64,000 bases of DNA, from the NCBI GenBank assembly GCA_021495925.1, contig JAKEKT010000004.1, forward strand, positions 558,001 to 622,000, read 5' to 3'. This document shows positions 63,995 through 64,000 of the stretch, one piece after another. The position numbers were made by a program, and so were the translations under genes. The notes under the pieces are model-generated. The model searched no databases. It worked only from the letters and a program-made list of their open reading frames with translations, and was not told the origin of the DNA. Origin of the DNA: Diplodia intermedia. Its lineage: Eukaryota; Ascomycota; Dothideomycetes; Botryosphaeriales; Botryosphaeriaceae. Position 1 is the first letter of the stretch, and the number at the start of each line of letters is the position of its first letter.

Positions 63995-64000
63995 GTAATA

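Overview
The window is nuclear DNA from a filamentous ascomycete (Pezizomycotina; class not determined, Dothideomycetes is my guess). The signs are compact genes with introns of about 50-120 nt (GTRNGY donors, CTRAC branch sites, YAG acceptors), moderately GC-rich coding sequence, and a gene set typical of moulds: a BTA1 betaine-lipid synthase, a CE8 pectin methylesterase, a GH93-like exo-arabinanase, a Zn2Cys6 regulator and a conidiation-type homeobox factor. I joined exons by eye from splice signals, reading frame and family conservation. In nearly every gene the exon lengths sum to a multiple of three and the joined protein matches the family length.

Layout. 1.5-5.3 kb: a CECR5-type HAD hydrolase (-) diverges from an aldo/keto reductase (+). 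5.3-10.1 kb: a long stretch where I find no gene. 10.1-20.3 kb, all on the minus strand: an importin-7/8 type karyopherin, the Ski2 RNA helicase and the fork-protection protein Csm3/Swi3. 20.8-23.1 kb (+): a THO complex Hpr1/THOC1 homologue. 26.2-28.2 kb (+): a homeobox factor behind a 3 kb upstream region. 32.1-36.9 kb (+): eIF4G. 39.0-41.9 kb: a 90-residue repetitive small protein (+), mitochondrial enoyl-CoA hydratase (-) and the Golgi retrieval receptor Rer1 (+). 42.8-45.8 kb (+): betaine lipid synthase carrying an in-frame stop codon. 46.4 kb (+): a 74-residue two-cysteine protein. 47.3-51.1 kb (-): proteasome ATPase Rpt5 and an 11-exon trimethyllysine dioxygenase. 51.4 kb: an intron-containing tRNA-Leu(AAG). 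51.6-55.8 kb (-): pectin methylesterase, a Ure2-like glutathione transferase and a GH93-like arabinanase. 57.3-61.1 kb (+): Rad26/CSB. 62.2-64.0 kb (+): an FAD monooxygenase and the first exon of a Zn2Cys6 factor cut by the window edge.

Most genes are conserved housekeeping functions: nuclear import, RNA decay, mRNP export, translation initiation, the proteasome, replication-fork stability and transcription-coupled repair. The accessory part is the minus-strand trio at 51.6-55.8 kb, which fits plant cell-wall pectin and arabinan use, and the monooxygenase/regulator pair at the right edge. I found no transposon, CRISPR array, viral or clearly foreign segment. The points most worth a second look are the stop codon in BTA1, an inferred 18-nt microexon in the trimethyllysine dioxygenase gene, two unrecognised small spliced genes, and several stop-free introns whose length is a multiple of three.
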